64,000 bases of DNA from Sphingobacterium sp. UBA7855. GTDB lineage: Bacteria; Bacteroidota; Bacteroidia; Sphingobacteriales; Sphingobacteriaceae. The DNA lies in NCBI GenBank assembly GCA_002500745.1, contig DLST01000012.1, positions 186,001 through 250,000 of the forward strand, read 5' to 3'. Below are positions 24,893 through 34,800 of the stretch, one piece after another. The translations under genes and the position numbers were made by a program. Numbering within the stretch: the first letter of the stretch is position 1; each line of letters starts with the position of its first letter. The notes beneath the pieces are model-generated. The model was not told where the DNA came from, searched no databases, and saw only the letters and a list, made by a program, of their open reading frames with translations.

Positions 24893-25324
24893 CTAGATTT
24901 TACCCGAATTATTGACGATTTTATCAGCTAAAGACTTGAGCTGAACCATATCATCATACTCAAGGTTTAACGTTTGAAAAATCTGCATAGGAATACAACT
25001 CGCTTTTTCTTTCAGCATCAATCCTTGCTTCGTCAGTTTGATTTTTACCACCCGCTCATCAGATTTGCTTCGTGTTCGGGTGAGCAAGGCTTTGCCCTCG
25101 AGACGTTTCAATAGCGGTGTAAGTGTTCCATTATCTAAAAATAGCTTACTTCCTAATTGATTTACCGTCTGCTCACCATTTTCCCATAATGCCATCATGG
25201 TGATATACTGTGGGTAGGTCAAGTCGATCTCTTCAAGAATAGCTCGATAGTGCTGCATAATTTCCCTATGCAGCACGTAAACTGAAAAGCAAAGCTGTTT
25301 ATCTAATTTTAATAAGTCGTCCAT
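24893..25324 (-). CDS. ohrR: MarR family peroxide sensor, OhrR-like
   Basis: 143 residues. The OhrR hallmarks are present: the redox-sensing C12 in LDKQLCFSVYVLHREI, DLTYPQYITMMALWE, and FLDNGTLTPLLKRLEGKAL in the winged helix, with RSKSDERVVKIKLT forming the wing. OhrR binds as a dimer and leaves DNA when its N-terminal Cys is oxidised by organic hydroperoxides. A second Cys in KASCIP (about residue 109) could support a two-Cys mechanism. It is the last gene of the leftward ohr, DUF1304, nitroreductase, ohrR cluster. Confidence 0.93.
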   Translation of the reverse strand: MDDLLKLDKQLCFSVYVLHREIMQHYRAILEEIDLTYPQYITMMALWENGEQTVNQLGSKLFLDNGTLTPLLKRLEGKALLTRTRSKSDERVVKIKLTKQGLMLKEKASCIPMQIFQTLNLEYDDMVQLKSLADKIVNNSGKI

Positions 25325-25371
25325 CTCACAAAGATATTGAGTTTTCGAGTGATTGAGTAAGCAGTGTCGAT

Positions 25372-26007
25372 TTATTTATATTCAACGACGAAATCTTCTT
25401 TGGCGACTCTAACTTTTTTCATCGTTGAGATCCAATCTCGGGAAGAGTCTGCTACACCAATATACATTAATGATACACTTTTTAAACCAAGCTTTTCAAG
25501 TTCCAATACGTTATCCACCATTTGATTATCAAAACCTTCCGCTGGCGTAGAATCGACACGAAGTTCGGCCGCTTGGGCTAGCGCCAAGCCTAAAGCAATA
25601 TAAGTTTGTCTTGCTGTATGCGCAAAATTTCTTTCGGCAGCTTCATTTAGATAAATCGACTTTAACTTATCGGTGTACGAACCAAAGCGTCCTCGAGGCA
25701 GATCGCGTTCATCTGTTGTATAATCATAAACCTGATCGATACGCTCAGCCGTATAGCGATCCCATGCAGCGAAAATCAAAACGTGCGAACATTCCCGCAT
25801 ACACTCTGGATTTAGTGCTCCCTTAGCCAACTCCTCTTTTAATGCCTGGTTCTCAACGACAAGCACTTTAAATGGTTGCAGGCCTGAAGACGTAGGGGCT
25901 AAACGAGCAGCTTCCACAATCTTATCGATATCTTCCTGACTAACTTTTTTTTCAGGGTCATACGCCTTTACAGCATGACGCCATTTTAAATCTTCTATTA
26001 ATGACAT
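25372..26007 (-). CDS. NAD(P)H-dependent nitroreductase family protein
   Basis: 211 residues, one nitroreductase domain. KWRHAVKAYDPEKKVSQEDI followed by EAARLAPTSSGLQPFKVLVV is the FMN-binding start of NfsB-like enzymes. QTYIALGLALAQAAELRVDS and EKLGLKSVSLMYIGVAD match the rest. It reduces quinones, nitro compounds or similar electrophiles with NAD(P)H. It lies 12 bases after the DUF1304 gene and shares the ohr transcript, suggesting detoxification of peroxide products. Confidence 0.92.
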   Translation of the reverse strand: MSLIEDLKWRHAVKAYDPEKKVSQEDIDKIVEAARLAPTSSGLQPFKVLVVENQALKEELAKGALNPECMRECSHVLIFAAWDRYTAERIDQVYDYTTDERDLPRGRFGSYTDKLKSIYLNEAAERNFAHTARQTYIALGLALAQAAELRVDSTPAEGFDNQMVDNVLELEKLGLKSVSLMYIGVADSSRDWISTMKKVRVAKEDFVVEYK

Positions 26008-26019
26008 ATAATTATATAT

Positions 26020-26388
26020 TTATTTGGAGAGAATAACAGCTAATATCGCCAACAATGCTGGCAGCCCCTGTACAATGAATATCTTTTTGCTCGATGTAAT
26101 TGCGCCAAAAATTCCAGCCACAAGAACACATCCTAGAAAAAACAGTCGTACATTTTCACTCCATACCGGATCAGTGATAAAAAACGACCAGGCCAAGCCT
26201 GCAACCAAAAAACCATTATACAAACCTTGATTTGCAGCAAGCCCCTTAGTAGGTTTGAAGAGCTCAGCAGGAAGAGCTTTTCCGAAACTGCGTTTTCCAG
26301 CCGTTTCCCAAGCAAACATTTCCATCCATACAATGTACACATGTTCTAAAAGTACAAGTGCCGTCAGCACATTGGCCAAATTATTCAT
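26020..26388 (-). CDS. DUF1304 family membrane protein
   Basis: 122 residues with four hydrophobic helices (about 4-22, 55-73, 80-97, 102-120). The segment LEHVYIVWMEMFAWETAGKR followed by ANQGLYNGFLVAGLAWSF is the DUF1304 signature. The family is a small inner-membrane protein of unknown function. It starts 3 bases after the ohr stop, so it belongs to the peroxide-response operon. Confidence 0.92.
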   Translation of the reverse strand: MNNLANVLTALVLLEHVYIVWMEMFAWETAGKRSFGKALPAELFKPTKGLAANQGLYNGFLVAGLAWSFFITDPVWSENVRLFFLGCVLVAGIFGAITSSKKIFIVQGLPALLAILAVILSK

Positions 26389-26391
26389 CTA

Positions 26392-26817
26392 TTATTCGTT
26401 AGTTGATACTGTCAATTTAACTTCTATATTCCCTCTGGTTGCATTTGAATAAGGACAGACTTGATGCGCCTTTTCAATCAATTCCTGTGCAACTTCAACG
26501 CTCACACCAGGAATATTTGCATGTAGTTCAGCAGCGAGACCGAAACCACCATTTTCCTGTTGTCCTATACTGACATGAGCAGTTACAGATGTCTCTCCTG
26601 TTTTAACCTTTTCTGATCTGATCACCAAATTCAAAGCACTATCAAAGCATGCCGCATACCCTGCTGCGAAAAGCATTTCCGGATTGGCATAATCGTCATT
26701 GGCCCCGCCAAGACCTTTAGGCATACGAACAGCTAAGTCCAATACACCATTTTCACTTTTTACCTGACCGTTTCGTCCGCCTTTTGCTGTCGCACCGATG
26801 TTATATAACGTTTTCAT
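26392..26817 (-). CDS. ohr: Organic hydroperoxide resistance protein (Ohr/OsmC family)
   Basis: 141 residues, standard Ohr length. Active-site cysteines are C57 (MLFAAGYAACFDSALN) and C121 (AHQVCPYSNATRGNIEVKL). The start TLYNIGATAKGGRNGQVKSE is typical. It reduces fatty-acid and other organic hydroperoxides with lipoyl-protein electrons in the cytosol. It is the first gene of the cluster whose last gene is ohrR; the promoter region carries an OhrR-like half-palindrome at 26843-26852. Confidence 0.96.
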   Translation of the reverse strand: MKTLYNIGATAKGGRNGQVKSENGVLDLAVRMPKGLGGANDDYANPEMLFAAGYAACFDSALNLVIRSEKVKTGETSVTAHVSIGQQENGGFGLAAELHANIPGVSVEVAQELIEKAHQVCPYSNATRGNIEVKLTVSTNE

Positions 26818-26842
26818 ATTTTAATTTGTTTTAATTTGACCA

Positions 26843-26852
26843 TACAAATGTA
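26843..26852 (-). promoter_or_regulatory. -7 box with overlapping OhrR-like operator
   Basis: TACA-AA-TGTA is a short inverted repeat. Read on the minus strand it contains TACATTTG (26852-26845), a TAnnTTTG box 27 bases upstream of ohr. OhrR sites elsewhere have TACA/TGTA half-sites, so regulation of ohr here is plausible. The -33 element is imperfect (TTA). Confidence 0.45.
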
Positions 26853-27100
26853 CATTAAGAAATTATATTGTGTAAAATATAATATTGTAATTTACATTGA
26901 AATGAGAATCATTATCAATGGAACTACCGCTTGAAGTTGGAAAACAATTTCAGGTAATAAACGTTATAATTTGAATCTTACAAGGATCCAGTTGCATCTT
27001 TCCTTTCTATACAGAAGACAAGATAGCGATGGACACGCATTGAGGTGTCCGGTGGAATGAATATTTAATATCTAGGTTTCGCAACAAAACTCAATTTGTT

Positions 27101-27131
27101 TTGCATAAAGACAGTAATTTCGCTAAGTTTG
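27101..27131 (+). promoter_or_regulatory. Promoter of the Crp-type regulator, near-leaderless
   Basis: TTG (27101-27103), 20 bases, TAAGTTTG (27124-27131): exact consensus. The ATG at 27138 is only 6 bases beyond the -7 box, so the transcript should start at or beside the start codon. Confidence 0.7.
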
Positions 27132-27137
27132 AAATCC

Positions 27138-27704
27138 ATGATAGCAACATATTTCCGCTCTATTGGTCTCTTTGAGGAAGAAGAGATCAATCAAATTGTC
27201 GATCTTTTCGAATACAGAAAGTTGAATAAAAACGACTTTTTCATTAAAGAAAATCAGCGCTGTCGTGAGGTTGCATTCATACAGTCAGGGATTTTCCGCT
27301 CCTTTTATAGTAGCGTCAATAAAGAGGATATTACGTATTGTTTCCGCTTTCCGAATACTTGGATAGCGGCCTACTCCTCGTTCATTACGGGCGGACCAAG
27401 TATAGAGAGCATGCAAGCGATTACGCCTGTTGAACTATGGGTGATCAAAAAAAATATCATTAACAAACTTGCTACAAACAACCTAAAATGGACAACGTAC
27501 CTTAAAATGATTGCTGAAGAACAATATCTTGAGCTCGAAAAACGTGTGTTTCAACTGCAAAAAGAAACCGCATCACAACGTTATGCCAATTTACTTAAAG
27601 ATCATCCTGAATTTATCCAACAACTTCCTTTACAATATCTTGCTTCTTATTTAGGCATTACACAACGCCATTTAAGTCGTATTCGCAGCGAAATTTCTTT
27701 TTAG
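27138..27704 (+). CDS. Crp/Fnr family transcriptional regulator
   Basis: 188 residues from the ATG at 27138; the promoter position rules out the longer frame from 27096. The N-terminal cyclic-nucleotide-binding fold runs to about 110 (FFIKENQRCREVAFIQSGIF). The C-terminal helix-turn-helix is LPLQYLASYLGITQRHLSRI. The cNMP-binding arginine pocket is not obvious, as in most Bacteroidota members, so the ligand is unknown. It probably controls the flavodoxin-like gene 58 bases downstream. Confidence 0.92.
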   Translation: MIATYFRSIGLFEEEEINQIVDLFEYRKLNKNDFFIKENQRCREVAFIQSGIFRSFYSSVNKEDITYCFRFPNTWIAAYSSFITGGPSIESMQAITPVELWVIKKNIINKLATNNLKWTTYLKMIAEEQYLELEKRVFQLQKETASQRYANLLKDHPEFIQQLPLQYLASYLGITQRHLSRIRSEISF

Positions 27705-27762
27705 ACATTTGTCCTATAACAACGGTATTCGTATGACTATTTTTGTGCTATAATACAAGGTC

Positions 27763-28344
27763 ATGAACAAAAAAATACTCATCATCAATGGACACCCAAA
27801 TCGGGAGTCTTTCAATTTTGCCATTGCAAAGGCTTATCAAAAAGGTGCAGAAGCGTCCGGAGCGGTTATACGAACGATCCATATCGTCGACCTAGACTTC
27901 AATCCAAATCTTCAATTTGGTTATCGCAAACGGACTGAACTTGAACAAGACCTACAACTTGCCTGGGAAGACATCCTATGGGCCGATCATCTAGTCTGGG
28001 TACATCCCGTTTGGTGGGGTGGGCTCCCCGCCTTGATGAAAGGCTTTATTGATCGACTCTTTTTACCTGGGATGGCATTTCAATACCGTGAAAACTCGCT
28101 TTTTTGGGACAAATTATTAAAAGGTAAATCCGCTCGAATCATTACGACACTTGATCAGCCGAGTTGGTATTACACGCTGATATACGGTAGTCCCAGCGTT
28201 AATCAACTAAAAAAATCAACATTGCAATTTTGTGGAATATCACCCGTAAAAGTCACCTACATAGGCATTATCAAAACTTCGGATTCAATTCAGCGTGACA
28301 AATGGCTACATAAAGTGCAGCAGCTCGGTTACAGGCATGCATAA
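27763..28344 (+). CDS. NAD(P)H-dependent quinone reductase-like flavoprotein (flavodoxin_2 fold)
   Basis: 193 residues. KILIINGHPNRESFNFAIAK is the FMN/FAD phosphate loop, and HLVWVHPVWWGGLPALMKGF followed by DRLFLPGMAFQY is the NQO1/KefF/MdaB signature. It transfers two electrons from NAD(P)H to quinones. Box TATTTTTG at 27738-27745 is a possible -7 element. Adjacent to the Crp-type regulator, its likely controller. Confidence 0.92.
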   Translation: MNKKILIINGHPNRESFNFAIAKAYQKGAEASGAVIRTIHIVDLDFNPNLQFGYRKRTELEQDLQLAWEDILWADHLVWVHPVWWGGLPALMKGFIDRLFLPGMAFQYRENSLFWDKLLKGKSARIITTLDQPSWYYTLIYGSPSVNQLKKSTLQFCGISPVKVTYIGIIKTSDSIQRDKWLHKVQQLGYRHA

Positions 28345-28428
28345 AATCAATCCGATGATTTCGCCGAATCTTAAAAGATAGGGTGGTGATTAATTTTTAT
28401 ACAACCGCACGTTCGGATCCATTTCAGC

Positions 28429-29664
28429 TTACCAACGGTACTGCATTCTAGCCGTAAATACATCATCTTTAAGATCTGCTGAAAAGTTTGGCAAACTTGT
28501 CGCTTCATTGGTGACATGTTCATTATAGACTGTAAACTTGAGTCTATTGCTAAATTGATAAGCGAGTCCATAGCCAAGTGTACTAAACTTGACATCACCA
28601 TCAGCCGTAAAATTGCCGGCCATGCCAATCGTCGAACCACTTGCTTTGGTATTTGGGTCATATACATCGTATGCAACCATTGCAGTAAATCCTGTACGCC
28701 CGATTTCCTGCGTTAACCAAAGGTAGTAACCGTTGAATTTACGTTGATAAAGGTCGGTTGTCGGTTGTGCTGTAAAACTTCTACTTGCATAAGGGCCTTT
28801 GATATCTACACCACCTGCAACGCCGGGCTGATCTCCAGCAACATATTCTGTTTTAAAACTAGACTTACCGAAGCTGTTATCAAGCTCGAGCTGTAAGTTT
28901 GCCCCATAATAATTTCTACCGATGGCTTTGCCCTCATTTTCTTCGCTGGTATGCGCACTATATCCATTATTGTTCGCCGTATAGTAAGTTTTGGTATCGT
29001 TACGGACAGATCCCTTATAAAACGAACCACCGAATCCAAGATGGATTTTTTTATCCGCAAGACTATCAAATTTAAAAGCTAGATTACCGATCAGATCCTT
29101 TTTTGAATCATAATCTTTCGCAGAATGCCCACTGCCATTAACCAATGCTAAATCGAGGTTCAGAAATTTAGCTTTGCCTCCCGGATGGTAGCTAACCATC
29201 CCCCCTAGGTCACGTTCTCGAGGCATCAATGTTTGAAATACTCGTGCTCTTTCAGGGAAATCCCGATATCCTGAAGAATATACGATGGAGTATCCAAAAG
29301 GTCTATTAAAAAGACCAGCAGTCAAACTCAGGCCTTTCTGGCTAGGGTGTCGTAACTGGATAAATGCATCCATTAGCTGTACCCCATCCTGGGTCGCATC
29401 CAACTGGAATACAATACTGGAGTAAGTGTCTACACGGTCAATTTTAAGACGCCCCCTGCGGATCATAAACCTATTGTCCGAATTCTTTGAAAAATCACCT
29501 CCCGAAAAGGAAGTTATTCCGGGGGACTGCGCCTTTTGAAACTGTGTCTGAAGGTATCCTGTGATTTTGATATCATGTGGATCGTAGCTAGAAGGCGCAT
29601 TATTATTTTGCGCAAGCGCTGCAACAGGACTTATCAGAGCTAAGAGTAAAAGTACTTTTTTCAT
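28429..29664 (-). CDS. Outer-membrane porin (phosphate-selective porin O/P-like)
   Basis: 411 residues with a signal peptide (about 1-18, ending ALAQ). The barrel contains HDIKITGYLQTQFQKAQSPG, FMIRRGRLKIDRVDTYSSIV and QLMDAFIQLRHPSQKGLSLT, typical of the OprO/OprP-like PF07396 family, and ends DVFTARMQYRW with the C-terminal aromatic needed for outer-membrane insertion. Whether it is phosphate-selective cannot be judged. Monocistronic. Confidence 0.88.
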   Translation of the reverse strand: MKKVLLLLALISPVAALAQNNNAPSSYDPHDIKITGYLQTQFQKAQSPGITSFSGGDFSKNSDNRFMIRRGRLKIDRVDTYSSIVFQLDATQDGVQLMDAFIQLRHPSQKGLSLTAGLFNRPFGYSIVYSSGYRDFPERARVFQTLMPRERDLGGMVSYHPGGKAKFLNLDLALVNGSGHSAKDYDSKKDLIGNLAFKFDSLADKKIHLGFGGSFYKGSVRNDTKTYYTANNNGYSAHTSEENEGKAIGRNYYGANLQLELDNSFGKSSFKTEYVAGDQPGVAGGVDIKGPYASRSFTAQPTTDLYQRKFNGYYLWLTQEIGRTGFTAMVAYDVYDPNTKASGSTIGMAGNFTADGDVKFSTLGYGLAYQFSNRLKFTVYNEHVTNEATSLPNFSADLKDDVFTARMQYRW

Positions 29665-29905
29665 GAGAATTTTAAATAAATTGTCTTTTTCGCTTGTGAT
29701 GACAAGATATGAATAGAATCATTTTTCCTTCTTCTACCACATCATCTTTTCAATGGCGTAAAAATAGATTCCCAATATTAAGTTAATATTAATAAATTGT
29801 TAGTCTATTAATTTATATACATAAAATTAATGATTTGGTAATAAACGACCTAGTTATAAAAGCCATGGGATTGAATATTTCCACGTCATACGTATTATCT
29901 TCAAA

Positions 29906-29942
29906 ATAAAATGGCCGGTACAAGTTGTATCGGCCATTTTAT
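29906..29942 (-). terminator. Rho-independent terminator (leftward)
   Basis: ATAAAATGGCCG pairs perfectly with CGGCCATTTTAT (12 bp), the stem extending into the loop by further pairs. On the minus strand it ends TTTTATTTTG. It follows the SusD remnant. Confidence 0.85.
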
Positions 29943-29963
29943 CGCAAAGATTAGCAGCTAAAA

Positions 29964-30364
29964 TTATTCTAATCCCTTATTGTAATCACTTTCGCGAAGT
30001 GGGATAGACCACGTCCATTTGTTTTTATCTTGAGGATTGATGGTAACCGCCAATGATGTCAAGAAATTACCGCCGTTTGCAAATGCATTGCGAACAATAG
30101 GATCTCCCCATCGCTTCATATCAAACCAGTCAAATCCTTCACCCCAAAGTTCAATCGCGCGATACAGTTTAATTTCCTTTAGTAATGCAACACCGGTTTT
30201 TGTACAGTTGTAATTAGCATCTCTGCCAGATGTAGCATTTAAAGCGTTCAAAGTTGATTGGATCTCGGAAGCTGGTTTATTTTGAAAGTATTTTGCTTCA
30301 GCCTCTATTAGATACATCTCAGCAGCTCTAAAATGATTTAGATTTCCAACTCCAATTAAATCAA
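29964..30364 (-). pseudogene. 5'-truncated SusD remnant (C-terminal third only)
   Basis: The frame, open from 30401, encodes the C-terminal part of a RagB/SusD protein: NHFRAAEMYLIEAEAKYFQN, LYRAIELWGEGFDWFDMKRW and WTWSIPLRESDYNKGLE. About 300 N-terminal residues including the signal peptide and lipobox are absent. The first dozen codons of the frame are actually the terminator hairpin of the upstream SusD gene (30365-30396), so the break falls at that hairpin. It has no start signal of its own and is most likely dead. It is not a piece of the SusD at 30451-31815, which has its own complete C-terminus. Confidence 0.85.
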
Positions 30365-30396
30365 AAGTCCTTGCACATTTATAATGGCAAGGACTT
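30365..30396 (-). terminator. Terminator of the SusC/D operon 30451-34838
   Basis: AAGTCCTTGC (30365-30374) with GCAAGGACTT (30387-30396), perfect 10 bp, followed on the minus strand by TTTTGATTTAATT. Confidence 0.8.
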
Positions 30397-30450
30397 CTCA
30401 TTTTTACTCTATATATCTAACGTTTTAATAACTAACATTTTATATCAATA

Positions 30451-31815
30451 CTAATTATAGCCGGGGTTATTTGGCAATAATTTAGGATTAGTATTAATGG
30501 CTGATTGAGGGATTGGATAAAGCTCATCGTTAATAGTCCGCTTTTTAGCTTCAAGGAAAACGGCAGCCATAGATTTTGATGGATTAGATGGTGATGGAGT
30601 TCTCTTCATATCCGTCCATCTCAAATTCTCAAAAGCAAATTCAACACGACGTTCTTTAATGATATCATTCAGCGTTATAGCAGATAAATTCCCCAAACCC
30701 CTATTTTTCCTAACAATATTTAAGTTTTCAAGCGCATTAGAAGGCGACGTAGTCAAATCACATTCTGCGATAATCAAATACATTTCAGATAATCTTAGAA
30801 TGTAATATGGATGCGCGCCATTTCCAGATGGATCCTGATATTTTTTTGAATACCATCCAGGATTAGCCAAAGGCGATTTAATTTCTTGAACTGAAGCTGC
30901 TTTACGCTGATCTCCTGTCTCATATGCCGCAATCAAGCTCTCGTCAACAGGCAGCTCAGCACGCCCACCACCAGGCATGGATGGATGTTGGAGAAAATAA
31001 TCTAAAGAATTATCGCCTTCGGTAGCAGTATTAGCGATCTTAAATATATGCTCACGAGATTCATATGGCGTTGTAAACATATTGGCATAATTGCTTTCAA
31101 TTGCAAATTTACCAGAATTTATTACTTCCAACGCATATTGTTTCGCGAGTGCCTTTTCACCTTTAATCAAATATACCCTCGCTAATAAGGCCTTCGCTGC
31201 CTCCGTCGATACTTTATTACTATTGTCAAATGGAGCAGGGTTTTCGATGCTCAATTTCAAATCACTAATAATCTGTGCGTAAACTTCATCTGCAGAATTT
31301 CGTGGTAATTCAACAATATCCCTATTTGGAACAATCGGAACAGCACCAAAAAGTGTCACCAATCGGTAATATCCGTAAGCTCTAAAAAAATAAGCACTTC
31401 CTAAAAGTCTTTTCTTCGTCGCATCGTCCATTGAAGTTGCAGAATTAACAATTGCGATTAAATCATTAGCTCTTTGAATGGCAACATACGGAAAATTGAA
31501 ATATCTTGACACGAGAACATTGTCAACTAATATAGCGTTATTATCAATTTCCCCATGTTGAAAAAAAGTAGCTCTATATTTCAAATTGTCAGCGGATAGA
31601 TCTTCAGTTACATAACTTAGGTATGCATACCCTGAATTTATATTTCCGATTTGAAATGCATCGTATATTCCATTTAAAAGTTTATCACCCTCAGCTCCAC
31701 CCACTAATTCTGGAGCAACTGAATCTCGCGGCAATAATTCCAACTTACTATCACACGAGGCGACAAATCCGGCAATTAGGACCAGCCCTATTGTTTTAAT
31801 TATATTATTTTTCAT
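30451..31815 (-). CDS. SusD/RagB family surface lipoprotein
   Basis: 454 residues with lipobox GFVASC (C20 region) after a short signal. SusD features: LPRDSVAPELVGGAEGDKLL, KKRLLGSAYFFRAYGYYRLV with TLFGAVPIVP, AAKALLARVYLIKGEKALAK, ILRLSEMYLIIAECDL and a C-terminal ERRVEFAFENLRWTDMKR and LYPIPQSAINTNPKLLPNNP. It is somewhat short for the family but contains both N- and C-terminal SusD domains. It lies 14 bases after its SusC partner and binds the imported nutrient at the cell surface. Confidence 0.94.
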   Translation of the reverse strand: MKNNIIKTIGLVLIAGFVASCDSKLELLPRDSVAPELVGGAEGDKLLNGIYDAFQIGNINSGYAYLSYVTEDLSADNLKYRATFFQHGEIDNNAILVDNVLVSRYFNFPYVAIQRANDLIAIVNSATSMDDATKKRLLGSAYFFRAYGYYRLVTLFGAVPIVPNRDIVELPRNSADEVYAQIISDLKLSIENPAPFDNSNKVSTEAAKALLARVYLIKGEKALAKQYALEVINSGKFAIESNYANMFTTPYESREHIFKIANTATEGDNSLDYFLQHPSMPGGGRAELPVDESLIAAYETGDQRKAASVQEIKSPLANPGWYSKKYQDPSGNGAHPYYILRLSEMYLIIAECDLTTSPSNALENLNIVRKNRGLGNLSAITLNDIIKERRVEFAFENLRWTDMKRTPSPSNPSKSMAAVFLEAKKRTINDELYPIPQSAINTNPKLLPNNPGYN

Positions 31816-31829
31816 TGTTAATTCTCTTT

Positions 31830-34800
31830 TTATAGTCCCAAATTTACACCCAACATAAAAGTCTTAAATTGAGGGATAGCACTTTGATCCACCCCTAAAT
31901 TTGAAACTGTCAACTCTGAACTTACCTCTGGATCAAATCCTGTATATTTAGTAAATGTTAAAAGATTATATGCTGTAGCATAAACCCTTACATTGCTAAA
32001 TTTCGCTTTTTGAGCGATCGATTTAGGAAGGTTATAGCCTAATGTGATAGTTTTCAAACGAAGGTATGATCCATCTTCTAGGTATCTCGAGGACCGTTGT
32101 GTATTATATGTTCCTCTTGTTCCTCCAACCGCACGAGGATATTTTGCATTCTTGTTATCTGGAGTCCAACGTTCATCATAATATTCTTTAAACATATTAG
32201 TCGCTGGAGCGGTTGCCGTTACGACCCCACCCATGCTTCCATATCCACCGGTGCCTTCAGCACCTAAATTATAAAGATCATTTCCATAACTATATTGAAA
32301 GAATATATTTAAATCAAAGCTCTTATAAGATAAGTTATTTGTTATCCCTCCATAAAATTTCGGCAGGGGATTTCCTAAAAATTGTCTATCTGCAGAAGTA
32401 ATAGTTCCAGAGCCATCAATATCCTCATATTTCATATCTCCTGTTTCAGGGTCTACTCCTAAGGATTTGATTAAAAAGAAAGATCCTAGAGGTTGCCCAA
32501 CTGCATGTCGAACGACAAATCCCTGATCAATTGGCTGATCATTATATAACTTCGTAACCTCATTTTTATATGTGGAAAGATTTAATGATGTTGACCAATT
32601 AAAGTCACTGCCTACAAAGTTTCTTGAAGTGATTTGGAAATCAAAACCAGATCCTTTAATATTTCCGATATTTTCTAATATTGTTGTAAATCCAGTTGTT
32701 GAAGGAATTGGTCTATTTAACAATAGATCTTTTGTCTTTTTGTTATAATAATCGGCAGAGATCTCTAATCTATTGTTTAGTAATCCCAAATCAATACCGA
32801 TATCAATCTGGTCAGTAGATTCCCATTTCAAATTAGGGCTACCAATAGCAGACAATGCAAAACCTGGTGTATCAAAATAGTTAAAGCCTCCGCCAATAGT
32901 TCTGCGATAGGCAAAATTCGCAATACCCTCTTGGTTACCTGTTGAACCATAAGAAGCTCTAACTTTCAACAAACTTATAGCATCAACATCTTTCAAGAAA
33001 TTCTCTTGAGAAACAACCCATCCTGCCGAAACTGAAGGAAAGTATCCAAATCTTCCTGATTTAGGAAACTTAGAAGAACCATCTCTTCTTATTGATGCAG
33101 AGAACAAATATTTTCCCTCCCAACCTAGATTTACACGAGCTAAAGATGAAGCCATAGCATATTCAGTAAAATTAGCAGTTCCGCCGGTAATTGACGCTGC
33201 GGAGGTTATATAAGGAGTTAAATCAGATGGAAAATTAGACCCATCAACTCTATTATTTTCTCGCTGATTTTTTTGATATTCATAAACAGCAATAGCATTC
33301 AAATCTAAACGATTATTGTAAAAAGATTTATCGTACGATAATGTTTGAGTAGCCAAAATATTTCTTGTCTGAACATATCCAGAATTAGCAGATCCGCTAC
33401 TTCCTGCTCCTGATAATGAAGTTATAGGATTATATAATCGCTGATCCAAATAAGAGAAATCTATACCTAATGCTGTTTTAAATTTTAATCCAGATACGAT
33501 ATCAAACTCTAAATACGACGAATTGAAGACATTCGACAAATTCACAAGGTTTTGAGACTGAAACATATGTACGGGGTTATTATAACTATTTGTCGCAAAT
33601 GTTCCATCTTGATTGTAAATCGGCTGATCTGGCCTAGCAACTAATGCGCGTGGAAAAGGTGAGAAAATACTATTATCCACCGGGGTTTCATCTCGTTCTG
33701 TACGAGAAAGTGCTGTATTAGAACCAAATCTAATAAAATCGTTTATTTGATGAGTTAGATTAGCTCTAAGTGCATATCGCTTAAATCCACCACGAAGTAA
33801 TGCGCCATCTTGATCTAAATAGTTAAATGAAGTATAAAACTGAGTCTTTTCATTTCCACCAGAAGTAAGAGATATTTGAGCAGAGTTTATTCTTGAGTTT
33901 TTAGCAAGGATCTCGTCTAACCAGTTGACATTGTTTTCGGGATTAGCAACCTGATCGTTAGTAAAAACAGGAGCAAGCCCTGCGTTCACAGCTGCCTCAT
34001 TATAAAGTGAACGATATTCTGTAGAATTAAGCAATTCCTTTTTCTTGGTTAAGGATTGCCATCCTGTATATGCGGAAGCAGCAATAAGCGATTTTCCTCC
34101 TTTACTTCCACTTTTTGTCGTAATAATTACTACCCCATTAGAGCCCCTAGATCCATAAATTGCAGCCGCTGCTGCGTCTTTTAGAACTTCAACAGAGGTA
34201 ATATCGTCAGGATTTAAATTTGCTAATGGAGAAATTCCGGCCCCAACATCATTAGGTGTAAAAGAGTTATTTGAAGGCATAATCACACCGTCTACAACAT
34301 ACAAAGGATTATTCCCCGCATTGATAGAAGATCTACCACGTATCTGGACTGCTATAGGAGCTCCAGGACGCCCTCCACCTGATGATACCTGAACACCCGC
34401 CGATTTTCCTTGTAAAGCTTGTTGGATATTGGCAACAGGCATTTCCTTTAGATCATTCGCTCCGACAGTGGATATAGAAGTCGTCAAGTTTCTTCTAAGT
34501 TGAGTACCGTACCCTACAACCACTACCTCTTGTAATGCATTATCCGTATTATCCAATGTTACATTGAAAGCTGATTGTCCCTCTTTAACAATTAAGGTTT
34601 TATCAGCAAATCCTACGGAACGAAATACGATAACTTTTCCTGTTGGTACAGATAGCGAATAATTACCATTCGCATCTGTTTGCGTGGCGACGTTAGATCC
34701 TTGAACAGCAATCGTCACTCCAGCCAATGGCTTACCATCTGCTCCAGTTACTCGACCGCTTACTTTTTTCTCTTGCGCAAACGCAACAGAAGTAAGAATC

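Noticed and set aside
28371..28676. 101-codon leftward frame beside the porin
   Set aside because: It overlaps the porin C-terminus in another frame; the porin frame has the barrel pattern and final aromatic residue.
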